Under the pieces are notes generated by a model. The model worked only from the letters and a program-made list of their open reading frames with translations. It searched no databases and had not been told where the DNA came from. A stretch of 5,448 nucleotides of DNA from Syntrophaceae bacterium (GTDB taxonomy: Bacteria > Desulfobacterota > Syntrophia > Syntrophales > Smithellaceae). Location: positions 1 to 5,448 of the forward strand of contig DNYQ01000187.1 in the NCBI GenBank assembly GCA_003506745.1. Reading direction: 5' to 3'. Shown piece by piece: positions 1 through 5,448 of the stretch. A program made the position numbers and the translations under genes. How positions within the stretch are numbered: position 1 is the stretch's first letter; the number at the start of each line of letters is the position of its first letter.

Positions 1-1119
1 GGCGGCGGCGGCATCGTGAGCGGCATGTCCCCCAAAGGATCGTTTGACGAAGCGGGCGCGGAAGAAATCATCAACGCCACAAGGCATTTCAAATCCGTCC
101 CGCCCGGCAGCGTCAAAGTCCACTACGACGTCACCGGATTTTTCCGCGCGGTTTTTGACGAAGAAACCCAGGTCTTGGACGCGATCAAGGATTATATGGA
201 CGATCTGCCCGCCTACAACCCGCGTTTCTTCCGTGTGGCCCAGCCGGCCCAGCCGGCTTATTCCCCGTCGGAAATTGCTTCGATCATTCCCGTGAACAAA
301 AAGCGGGTGTATGATTTTGAGCAGGTGCTGGCGCGCCTGGTTGACGGCTCCGAGCATCTGGAGTTCCGCCCCGGCTTTGGACCGGAAATGTATTGCGGCC
401 TGGTCAAAGTGGACGGCTATCTGACGGGCGTCGTCGGTAACCGCCAGGGCGCGTTCCCCAATTACCCGGAGTACACCAACCAGTACATGGGCGTGGGCGG
501 CAAACTTTACCGTCAGGGTCTGATCAAGATGAGCGAGTTTGTGACGTTGTGTTCACGTGACAAAGTGCCGATGATCTGGTTTCAGGACACGTCCGGCATC
601 GACGTGGGCGACATTGCCGAAAAGGCGGAACTGCTGGGTCTGGGGCAGTCGCTGATTTACTCCATTGAAAATTCTCACCTGCCGATGATGCTGGTCGTGT
701 TGCGCAAAGGGACGGCGGCCGCGCATTACGTGCTGGGCGGCCCGACAGCCAACAACAACAACGCTTTTTCACTGGGAACCGCCACAACGGAAATCAATGT
801 CATGCACGGAGAAACAGCCGCGGTGGCCAGTTACGCCCGAAGGCTCGTCAAGGAAAAAGATGCGGGGAAACCCCTCCAGCCGATTATCGACAAGATGAAT
901 GAAATGGTGAAGCACTACGACGACACGTCGGGGCCGATGTTCTGCGCCAGGAAGGGATTTGTCGATGAAATCGTGCGCTTCCACGAACTGCGCAGCTATC
1001 TGGTGGGCTTTGCCAACTGCGCCTATCAAAACCCCCGCGCCATCTGCCCGCAGCACCAGATGATCCTTCCCCGGATCATCCGCTCGCAAATGGTGAAGGG
1101 ATTGGACAGGCCAAAGTAG
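1..1119 (+). CDS. gcdA: Glutaconyl-CoA decarboxylase alpha subunit-like carboxyltransferase (5' end missing)
   Basis: This is the C-terminal part (372 residues) of a biotin-dependent carboxyltransferase of the crotonase-fold acyl-CoA carboxylase family. The frame is open to the left edge, so the GTG at 16 is internal. In known systems GcdA, about 587 residues, moves CO2 from glutaconyl-CoA to biotin on a partner subunit, giving crotonyl-CoA; the membrane beta subunit then releases CO2 and exports Na+. Roughly the first third is therefore missing here. Supporting stretches, in visible residue numbers, are GNRQGAF (146-152), FQDTSGIDVG (194-203) followed by AEKAELLGLGQS, RKGTAAAHYVLGGP (235-248), and the tail YQNPRAICPQHQMILPR (342-358). 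The last matches my memory of GcdA rather than of propionyl-CoA carboxylase. The TAG stop is at 1117-1119. No terminator follows, so read-through into the transporter genes is possible. A carboxyltransferase for another acyl-CoA is the main alternative. The biotin carrier and membrane subunits are not in the window. Confidence 0.8.
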   Translation, partial: GGGGIVSGMSPKGSFDEAGAEEIINATRHFKSVPPGSVKVHYDVTGFFRAVFDEETQVLDAIKDYMDDLPAYNPRFFRVAQPAQPAYSPSEIASIIPVNKKRVYDFEQVLARLVDGSEHLEFRPGFGPEMYCGLVKVDGYLTGVVGNRQGAFPNYPEYTNQYMGVGGKLYRQGLIKMSEFVTLCSRDKVPMIWFQDTSGIDVGDIAEKAELLGLGQSLIYSIENSHLPMMLVVLRKGTAAAHYVLGGPTANNNNAFSLGTATTEINVMHGETAAVASYARRLVKEKDAGKPLQPIIDKMNEMVKHYDDTSGPMFCARKGFVDEIVRFHELRSYLVGFANCAYQNPRAICPQHQMILPRIIRSQMVKGLDRPK

Positions 1120-1256
1120 ATTCAAAAACATACAAAAATAGATTAATGGGGAGGTGATAAAACAGAATCAACAAAGCGATGTGGTTTGCCATCCGGCAAG
1201 GTACCGTTTCAAAACAGTTTTATGTTTTCATTTCACTAATAGAGGAGGATGGAAAG
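1120..1256 (+). other. Gene-free leader between gcdA-like gene and TAXI gene
   Basis: These 137 A/T-rich bases hold no convincing gene and no rho-independent terminator. Visible items are a strong Shine-Dalgarno-like string GGGAGGTGAT (1149-1158) with no usable start at normal spacing, a small inverted repeat TTGCC/GGCAA (1186-1190 and 1195-1199), and an AAAACAGTTTT palindrome (1211-1221). TTGCCA at 1186 resembles a -35 box, but the matching -10 position is poor, so I do not call a promoter. Confidence 0.5.
1243..1248 (+). promoter_or_regulatory. Ribosome binding site for the original TAXI start at 1257
   Basis: AGGAGG sits 8 bases before the ATG at 1257 and is the best ribosome site near this gene. 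The ATG at 1355 has only a weak purine stretch in front of it. This argues that translation naturally begins at 1257, although that frame stops at 1278 in the sequence as given. Confidence 0.85.
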
Positions 1257-1354
1257 ATGAAGGTTAGTTTTATTCGGTAATACGCACAGTCTTAGTTTGC
1301 TTCGTACTCATAATAGGATCCGCTGTTTCCGGCCAGAGCGAGGTCCTGAAAAGC
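1257..1354 (+). other. Signal-peptide coding segment of the TAXI gene, broken by an apparent -1 base frameshift
   Basis: From the ATG at 1257 the reading is MKVSFIR and then TAA at 1278. The frame of the downstream gene, read back from 1355, is open to a TAG at 1265 and encodes YSVIRTVLVCFVLIIG followed by SAVSGQSEVLKS. This is a classic basic n-region, hydrophobic core and cleavage region (likely after AVS). It contains no ATG, GTG or TTG. Adding one T to the four-T run at 1268-1271 joins the two pieces as MKVSFYSVIR plus TVLVCFVLIIGSAVSG, giving a 342-residue precursor. The segment is therefore best read as the true 5' end of the TAXI gene. Whether the missing base is a sequencing or assembly error, a real mutation, or a slippage site cannot be settled here. 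The Cys in the hydrophobic core does not sit in a lipobox. Confidence 0.85.
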
Positions 1355-2284
1355 ATGAAATTCCTGTCCGGTCCCACCGGGACCACCTGGTATTCTCAAG
1401 CCGCAGCCTTTTCAGGCATCTCGTCCAATAAGCTCGACATCAATGTCGATGCCATGACCGGCTCCGCCATCAGCAACGTCATCCAGATTGAAAACGGCAA
1501 AGCGCCTTTAGGCCTGACCTTCGCCTCGTATCTGCCGGCTATGTCAACCGGAAAGGTTGTCGCCACTGTCGGCAAGACGGAGTATTTCAAAGAACCTCTA
1601 AAAAAAGCACGAGTGCTCTGCTACACGACCACGGCCGCTTATGTTCTCCTGGTTGACGCCAAGTCCCCTTACAAGAAGATTTCCGACCTGAAGGGCAAAA
1701 AGATTACTTATGTCACCTACCCCTCCGGCTTTACCGCCCGCTATGTTCCCGAGCAGATGCTGGAAGCCCATGGCGTTACTTACGACGGCATCAAAAAAGC
1801 CGGCGGTAAGGTCGATATGGTCAGCAAGTACCAGGAAGCCTGTGATCTGCTGGCCAAAGGCCTGGCGGATGTCGTCTCTTACACGATGGCAACCAACGCT
1901 CAATCGGCTGCCCTGTCGGAGCTGGAGTCCCAGAAAAAATTTCGCATTCTGGCGCTTGATCCCAAACCCACCGAGGCAGTCCTGAAAGAAATCCCCCTGC
2001 TCCTCGTCACCGTCAAGAAAGGACTCCATGCCAGCATCACCGAGGACACAAAAGTCCTGTCCGACATCACCGTCTGGATGGTCAGCGCTGATGTTCCGGA
2101 CGAGACGGTTACGGTCATTCTCGACGGGCTGGTGAAAAACATGGACGCCATGGCCCAGGTCGGCAATATCGAATTCAAGGGCATGACCGCCAAAGAACTT
2201 TCCCGTCTTTACGGCAAAGGAAAACAGCCTCCGATGCATCCGGCAGCCCTGAAATATTACAAGGCCAAAGGCGCCATTAAGTAG
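1355..2284 (+). CDS. TRAP transporter solute-binding protein, TAXI family (mature part; true start probably 1257)
   Basis: This is a periplasmic substrate-binding protein of a TAXI-type TRAP transporter, which captures a small organic acid and hands it to the membrane permease. From the ATG at 1355 it has 309 residues. The N-terminus starts directly with the first strand and ligand loop, FLSGPTGTTWYSQAAAF (3-19). TGSAISNVIQIENGKAPLGL (35-54) fits the usual second ligand segment. SPYKKISDLKGKKI (104-117) is the familiar lobe-crossing segment. The end, LYGKGKQPPMHPAALKYYKA (285-304), is the typical TAXI C-terminus. As called at 1355 it lacks an export signal; the signal is encoded just upstream in a shifted frame, and repair gives 342 residues, normal for the family. 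The fused permease gene lies 93 bases downstream, the usual partner arrangement. Family assignment is firm; the ligand is unknown, with glutamate, other dicarboxylates or aromatic acids all possible. Confidence 0.9.
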   Translation: MKFLSGPTGTTWYSQAAAFSGISSNKLDINVDAMTGSAISNVIQIENGKAPLGLTFASYLPAMSTGKVVATVGKTEYFKEPLKKARVLCYTTTAAYVLLVDAKSPYKKISDLKGKKITYVTYPSGFTARYVPEQMLEAHGVTYDGIKKAGGKVDMVSKYQEACDLLAKGLADVVSYTMATNAQSAALSELESQKKFRILALDPKPTEAVLKEIPLLLVTVKKGLHASITEDTKVLSDITVWMVSADVPDETVTVILDGLVKNMDAMAQVGNIEFKGMTAKELSRLYGKGKQPPMHPAALKYYKAKGAIK

Positions 2285-2315
2285 CTGTCTTTTTCGAAGG
2301 GTCTCTAATCCGTGC

Positions 2316-2347
2316 GATCCGCGCCTGATGATACCGGGGCGCGGATC
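2316..2347 (+). promoter_or_regulatory. Intercistronic hairpin between binding protein and permease genes
   Basis: GATCCGCGCC (2316-2325) and GGCGCGGATC (2338-2347) are perfect reverse complements around a 12-base loop, giving a GC-rich 10-bp stem. The bases after it (AATTTATC) are A/T-rich but not a true T run, so it is a poor intrinsic terminator. Such hairpins between a binding-protein gene and its permease commonly act as partial terminators or 3' mRNA stabilisers, leaving more transcript for the binding protein. That role is inferred from position. Confidence 0.65.
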
Positions 2348-2364
2348 AATTTATCAAACCAGTG

Positions 2365-2371
2365 AAGGAGG
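2365..2371 (+). promoter_or_regulatory. Ribosome binding site setting a GTG start
   Basis: AAGGAGG lies 6 bases before the GTG at 2378. The closer ATG at 2373 is out of frame and meets TGA after two codons, so the GTG is the start of the permease. Confidence 0.85.
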
Positions 2372-2377
2372 TATGCA

Positions 2378-4282
2378 GTGAATAGGAACCTTGCAGGCAT
2401 TCCTGGTCACATCATGTCTGTGATCGGCGCAGCCTTAACCGCTTTTGTGCTGTCAATCGTTATTGTGGGACCGATACTGGGATATGCCCTGTCCCTGGCG
2501 ATTTTTCTTTTTTTCGCCCTGCCCATGACCTTTATGATGTATTCCGGAGGGAAAAGCCCCTTCTGGATGAAAATTAATTTTGTAGATTGGCTGTTTACCG
2601 CCATATCGATTGTTTCCATCGGCTATCTGATCGTCAACGCCGAACATATTCTCACGCGCGTCGAATATGTCAGCGAAATTTCCGCTTTTGAACTTACCAT
2701 GGGCATTCTTGCGCTGATTGCCGTTCTGGAGGCTACGCGGCGGGCCATGGGAACCGCCATGGCCGTTATTTGTCTGGTTTTGCTCTTTTATGTAGCCTTC
2801 GGCAATCATCTGCCGCAAGCTTTCAGTCATGCCGGTTATGACGCAGACTGGATCATTGACACCATGTTTCTCACGTCGAAAGGCATTTTCGGCAGCCCTC
2901 TTTGGGTTGTCATCACGCTGGCCTTTCCCTTTATCCTCTATGGCGTTATTCTCGAAGAACTGGGTATTCTCCGAACGTTCCTCGACTTTGCCAACCGCCT
3001 GCTGGGGCGCACACCCGGCGCGCCGGCCAAAACGGCTATCGTCGCCGGAACCCTGGTCGGCATGGCCAGCGGTCTGCCCATGTCCACAACCTATCTGATC
3101 GGCTTTCCCACCATTCCGGAAATGAAGAAGGTGGGCTATTCCGGACGGACTGCGGGAGCGATTGCCGCCGTCGTTGGAACGGTGGCCCAGTTGATGCCCC
3201 CCATGCTCGGCGTGGCGGCCTTTGTCGTCGCCCAGTACATGGGCGTCCCCTACATCAAGGTCTGCCAGTACACGCTGCTTCCCGCTTTGATGTTCTACTT
3301 CACGTTTTACTGCACGATTGATTTTGAAACCCGCAAATGGGGTATTCAGGCGCAAGAGGCGGTCACCATCGCTTACAGTAAGATTATGACGAATGGCTTC
3401 TACATCTTTATCGTCAGCATGATCGTCCTCATCTATCTCCTGGTGATGTTCTATCCGGTGGGCCTGGCCGCTCTTTATGCCTGCGCCGTGGCTCTGGTGC
3501 TCGGCCTCCTGCGAAAGAAGAACGACCGGCTCAACATCAAGAAGTTCTATACCATCCTGGCCAGGACGGGAAAAACCTCCGTTTATATCTCCATTGCCTG
3601 CGTCTCGGCAGGTGTGATTACGGGACTTCTCGTCGAGACGGGACTGAATTTAAAGTTTGCCAATCTGGTCATTGCCCTGGGGCGGGACTCGCTGATTATC
3701 GCCCTTTTGCTTTCCGCCGTCGCCATCCTGATCCTCAGCATGGGAATGCCCTCCATTCCGGCCTATATCACAGGCATCGCGATATTCGGGCCGGCCCTGA
3801 TGAAACTGGGTGTCATTGCGCCAGTCGCACATATCTTCGTCTTTTACTATGCCACCCTTTATGCGATCACGCCGCCCGTAGCTTTCGCTTCGTATGCGGG
3901 GGCGCAGCTCGCCGGGGAAGATCCGTTTATGACCGGTCTGGTTGCCTGCAAATTAGGGGTCATGGCGTATATCATCCCCTTCCTTTTTGCCTACAACCCG
4001 GCCCTGCTTTTGATTGCTGAATACTGGGACGTCTGGCAGGTGATCAAGCTGCTCTTCTTCTACATCCCCGGGCTGGTTCTTTTTGCAGCGGGGCTAAGCG
4101 GTTACTGGGCTAAGAAAATGCCCTGGTGGGATACGGTGATCGCTCTGGTGGGCGGCGGGTTGATGCTGTTCCCGACGTTTTATGTCCAGTTTGTCGGGAT
4201 GGCGGGCTTTATCTACATTTTTATCCGCCAGGATATTTTCAACGTCTATCTGCGCAGGAAGCCGAAGCCTGCCGCAGCGTAA
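2378..4282 (+). CDS. TRAP transporter fused permease (DctQ-DctM fusion, TAXI type)
   Basis: This 634-residue multi-pass inner-membrane protein joins the small DctQ-like and large DctM-like TRAP subunits in one chain, as is usual for TAXI systems. It would carry the acid delivered by the binding protein into the cytoplasm, driven by an ion gradient (Na+ in the best-studied TRAP systems). Hydrophobic segments near residues 12-55, 70-88, 106-118 and 126-142 form the small-subunit part. The large-subunit part begins near 172 (SPLWVVITLAFPFILYGV). It contains two related re-entrant hairpin regions: 219-278, with ASGLPMSTTYL, FPTIPEMKKVGYS and QLMPPMLGVAAF, and 452-516, with SMGMPSIPAYITG and YAITPPVAFASYAGAQLAG. 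Further helices run to about 616 and a basic tail follows. A GTG start with AAGGAGG defines the N-terminus. The N-half loop differs from the SGSAVANVVTTG-like sequence I expect in the family. It is surely co-transcribed with the binding protein, from which only a hairpin separates it. Confidence 0.93.
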   Translation: MNRNLAGIPGHIMSVIGAALTAFVLSIVIVGPILGYALSLAIFLFFALPMTFMMYSGGKSPFWMKINFVDWLFTAISIVSIGYLIVNAEHILTRVEYVSEISAFELTMGILALIAVLEATRRAMGTAMAVICLVLLFYVAFGNHLPQAFSHAGYDADWIIDTMFLTSKGIFGSPLWVVITLAFPFILYGVILEELGILRTFLDFANRLLGRTPGAPAKTAIVAGTLVGMASGLPMSTTYLIGFPTIPEMKKVGYSGRTAGAIAAVVGTVAQLMPPMLGVAAFVVAQYMGVPYIKVCQYTLLPALMFYFTFYCTIDFETRKWGIQAQEAVTIAYSKIMTNGFYIFIVSMIVLIYLLVMFYPVGLAALYACAVALVLGLLRKKNDRLNIKKFYTILARTGKTSVYISIACVSAGVITGLLVETGLNLKFANLVIALGRDSLIIALLLSAVAILILSMGMPSIPAYITGIAIFGPALMKLGVIAPVAHIFVFYYATLYAITPPVAFASYAGAQLAGEDPFMTGLVACKLGVMAYIIPFLFAYNPALLLIAEYWDVWQVIKLLFFYIPGLVLFAAGLSGYWAKKMPWWDTVIALVGGGLMLFPTFYVQFVGMAGFIYIFIRQDIFNVYLRRKPKPAAA

Positions 4283-4303
4283 GGCGACTTAATTTAGATT
4301 GTC

Positions 4304-4348
4304 GTAGATTCAAGCCGCCGTGAGGCGGCTTGAATCTACTATTTTCTT
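4304..4348 (+). terminator. Strong hairpin with T-rich tail after the permease gene
   Basis: GTAGATTCAAGCCGCC (4304-4319) and GGCGGCTTGAATCTAC (4324-4339) are perfect reverse complements: a 16-bp stem closed by C-G over the loop GTGA, a GNRA-type tetraloop. TATTTTCTT (4340-4348) follows. This has the form of a rho-independent terminator on the + strand. However, only 18 bases separate the stem from the ligase ribosome site, leaving no room for a promoter after it. Full termination would therefore leave the ligase needing a promoter inside or before the hairpin; partial termination or mRNA processing is as likely. Confidence 0.8.
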
Positions 4349-4357
4349 GAGAAAACT

Positions 4358-4363
4358 GGAGGG
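4358..4363 (+). promoter_or_regulatory. Ribosome binding site for the acyl-CoA ligase
   Basis: GGAGGG lies 5 bases before the ATG at 4369. It fixes the ligase start, which is supported by an ordinary AMP-binding N-terminus right after it. Confidence 0.8.
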
Positions 4364-4368
4364 TGGCA

Positions 4369-5448
4369 ATGAATATTGGACGTTTTGCAGATGATAATAT
4401 CCAAAGGTTTGGTGAATACGATTTTCTTTACCATGACGGGCGCTGGCATACCAATGTTGAGATGAACCGCATGGCCAATAAACTGAGCAATGCCTTAAAA
4501 GATATGGGCATCAGGAAGGGCGACCGGGTTGGCGTTCAGTTGCTGAATTGTCCCGAGCTCATGCAGTCCTTTTTTGCCATTTTCAAGGCAGGGGCAACAT
4601 TAGTCCCGATCAACCCGTCTTTGCGCATCCCCGAGCTTGCTTACATTTATCAGGATGCCGGGTTATCCGCCTTAATCAGCAACATGACTTATCTGGATAA
4701 CATCAAAGCGGCCCGCAAGGAAGCACCCAGCCTGAAGCATGTGATTATGGTGGGAGATTCCGCTCCCGACGGCATGTTCTCCTTTAATGAGGTAACCCGG
4801 AAGGCTTCGGAAAAAATAGGGATCGTGGAAACGGACAACGACGATACGGCGGTGATGATTTATACGGCGGGCACCACCGGAAATCCCAAAGGCGTGATGC
4901 TGACTCACTTCAACTGGTATACGCATGTAACGGGTTATTTTGATCTGGTATTACTGGATACTTGGGGCGTGACGGCCAAGGGAAAGCTCACGGAGCATGA
5001 AGGCGGGCAGTCAAAAAGTCCCGTCACGGAAGGCGAAGTGTTCGGCGTCAACAGAAATCGCGTCTCGCTGGCCACGCTTCCTTTGTTCCACGGTTACGGC
5101 GTGTTTGCCGTCAATCTGGAATTTCTGGCGGGCGGCAAGATCGTCATGCTCAGCCGCTGGGATACGGTTGAGGCCATGAGCGCTATTCAAAAATACAAAG
5201 CCACGGAATTTCGCGGCGTTCCCACCATGTATATCCAGCTTTTGAACCATCCGGACATTGACCAATACGATTTAAGTTCGCTCAGAACCTGCATTTGCGG
5301 TTCCGCGCCGATGCCCCTGGAGGTTGCCCGCAGCTGGAAGAAAAAATACGGCATTGATATCTGGGAAGGCTATGGGCTCAGTGAAGCGACGACCGTCAAC
5401 TGCGGCAATGTGGCGGGACGGCGGCCGCCCAAATACGGCTCCATCGGT
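4369..5448 (+). CDS. AMP-forming acyl-CoA synthetase/ligase (ANL family), 3' end missing
   Basis: The frame is open for 360 codons from the ATG at 4369 to the right edge, about two thirds of a usual 510-560 residue enzyme. ANL-family CoA ligases activate a carboxylic acid with ATP to an acyl-adenylate and then form the CoA thioester in the cytoplasm. Visible marks are GIRKGDRVGVQLLNCPE (47-63), GATLVPINPSLRIPEL (75-90), the ATP-binding P-loop YTAGTTGNPKGVMLTH (165-180), PLFHGYG (238-244), RGVPTMY (282-288), GSAPMP (311-316) and the adenine/acyl motif GYGLSEAT (334-341). The TGD motif, hinge and catalytic lysine would lie beyond the window. About 58 residues separate the P-loop TH from PLFHGYG, against roughly 25-40 in relatives I remember, implying a polar insertion near 198-230. 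The acyl substrate cannot be assigned; benzoate-like, fatty or dicarboxylic acids are all possible. Its position after a TRAP importer suggests it activates the imported acid. Confidence 0.92.
   Translation, partial: MNIGRFADDNIQRFGEYDFLYHDGRWHTNVEMNRMANKLSNALKDMGIRKGDRVGVQLLNCPELMQSFFAIFKAGATLVPINPSLRIPELAYIYQDAGLSALISNMTYLDNIKAARKEAPSLKHVIMVGDSAPDGMFSFNEVTRKASEKIGIVETDNDDTAVMIYTAGTTGNPKGVMLTHFNWYTHVTGYFDLVLLDTWGVTAKGKLTEHEGGQSKSPVTEGEVFGVNRNRVSLATLPLFHGYGVFAVNLEFLAGGKIVMLSRWDTVEAMSAIQKYKATEFRGVPTMYIQLLNHPDIDQYDLSSLRTCICGSAPMPLEVARSWKKKYGIDIWEGYGLSEATTVNCGNVAGRRPPKYGSIG

Noticed and set aside
1116..1125. GTAGATTCAA at the gcdA stop, identical to the first 10 bases of the hairpin at 4304
   Set aside because: A 10-base match is expected several times by chance in a window of this size and the rest of the palindrome is absent.
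769..1131. 120-codon minus-strand frame over the gcdA-like 3' end
   Set aside because: It overlaps a well-supported coding region, has no known motif and is explained as a shadow frame.
1186..1214. Possible sigma-70 promoter with TTGCCA as -35
   Set aside because: The position 17 bases downstream reads TCAAAA, matching only three of six -10 bases, so the call is too weak.
1154..1267. 37-codon frame from the GTG at 1154
   Set aside because: The purine-rich string abuts or overlaps the GTG, leaving no proper spacing, and the product looks like random sequence.
1179..1280. 33-codon frame from the ATG at 1179, in phase with the ATG at 1257
   Set aside because: The nearest ribosome-like site is 20 bases away, the peptide has no recognisable features, and the strong AGGAGG before 1257 fits the signal-peptide start better.
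1598..2239. 213-codon open frame on the minus strand
   Set aside because: It is antisense to the TAXI gene, has low-complexity Gly/Asp/His/Phe-rich content and mirrors the codon pattern of the real gene.
2453..3355. 300-codon open frame on the minus strand
   Set aside because: It lies wholly antisense to the clearly real permease, its translation is rich in Gly, His, Asn, Arg and Lys with no recognisable domain, and it has no ribosome site I can support.
4283..4310. Repeated TAGATT (4295 and 4305) as a -10 box for the ligase
   Set aside because: No convincing -35 lies at the right distance, and the second copy is simply part of the hairpin arm.

Overview
The window reads as bacterial DNA of moderately high GC with dense, same-strand genes and strong Shine-Dalgarno sites. 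The gene set combines a glutaconyl-CoA decarboxylase-type carboxyltransferase, a TAXI-type TRAP transporter with a fused permease, and an AMP-forming acyl-CoA ligase. It is typical of anaerobic, often syntrophic or sulfate-reducing, bacteria of the former Deltaproteobacteria (Syntrophales-like) that live on aromatic or other carboxylic acids. That taxonomic reading is an inference from gene content; no rRNA or marker gene is present.

Layout, all on the + strand. (1) Bases 1-1119 hold the 3' part of a gcdA-like gene that enters from the left edge. (2) Bases 1120-1256 are a gene-free leader with no evident terminator. (3) Bases 1257-2284 hold a TAXI solute-binding protein gene. Its strong ribosome site and ATG (1257) are out of frame with the body of the gene. 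One missing T in the T run at 1268-1271 would explain this and would rebuild a complete signal peptide. A simple gene call starts at 1355 and loses the export signal. (4) A 93-base gap holds a perfect 10-bp hairpin. (5) Bases 2378-4282 encode the 634-residue fused TRAP permease (GTG start). (6) An 86-base gap holds a perfect 16-bp GTGA-loop hairpin followed by a T-rich tail. (7) Bases 4369-5448 are the first 360 codons of an acyl-CoA ligase that runs off the right edge.

The genes suggest one working unit. The periplasmic TAXI protein would capture an organic acid, the fused permease would carry it in using an ion gradient, and the ligase would activate it to a CoA thioester. The GcdA-type subunit belongs to a biotin-dependent decarboxylase that, in known systems, converts glutaconyl-CoA to crotonyl-CoA and pumps Na+. 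The substrate cannot be read from the sequence. I found no tRNA, rRNA, CRISPR array or insertion sequence. The most notable points are the frameshifted signal peptide, the two intercistronic hairpins, an apparent insertion in the ligase, and altered motifs in the permease.
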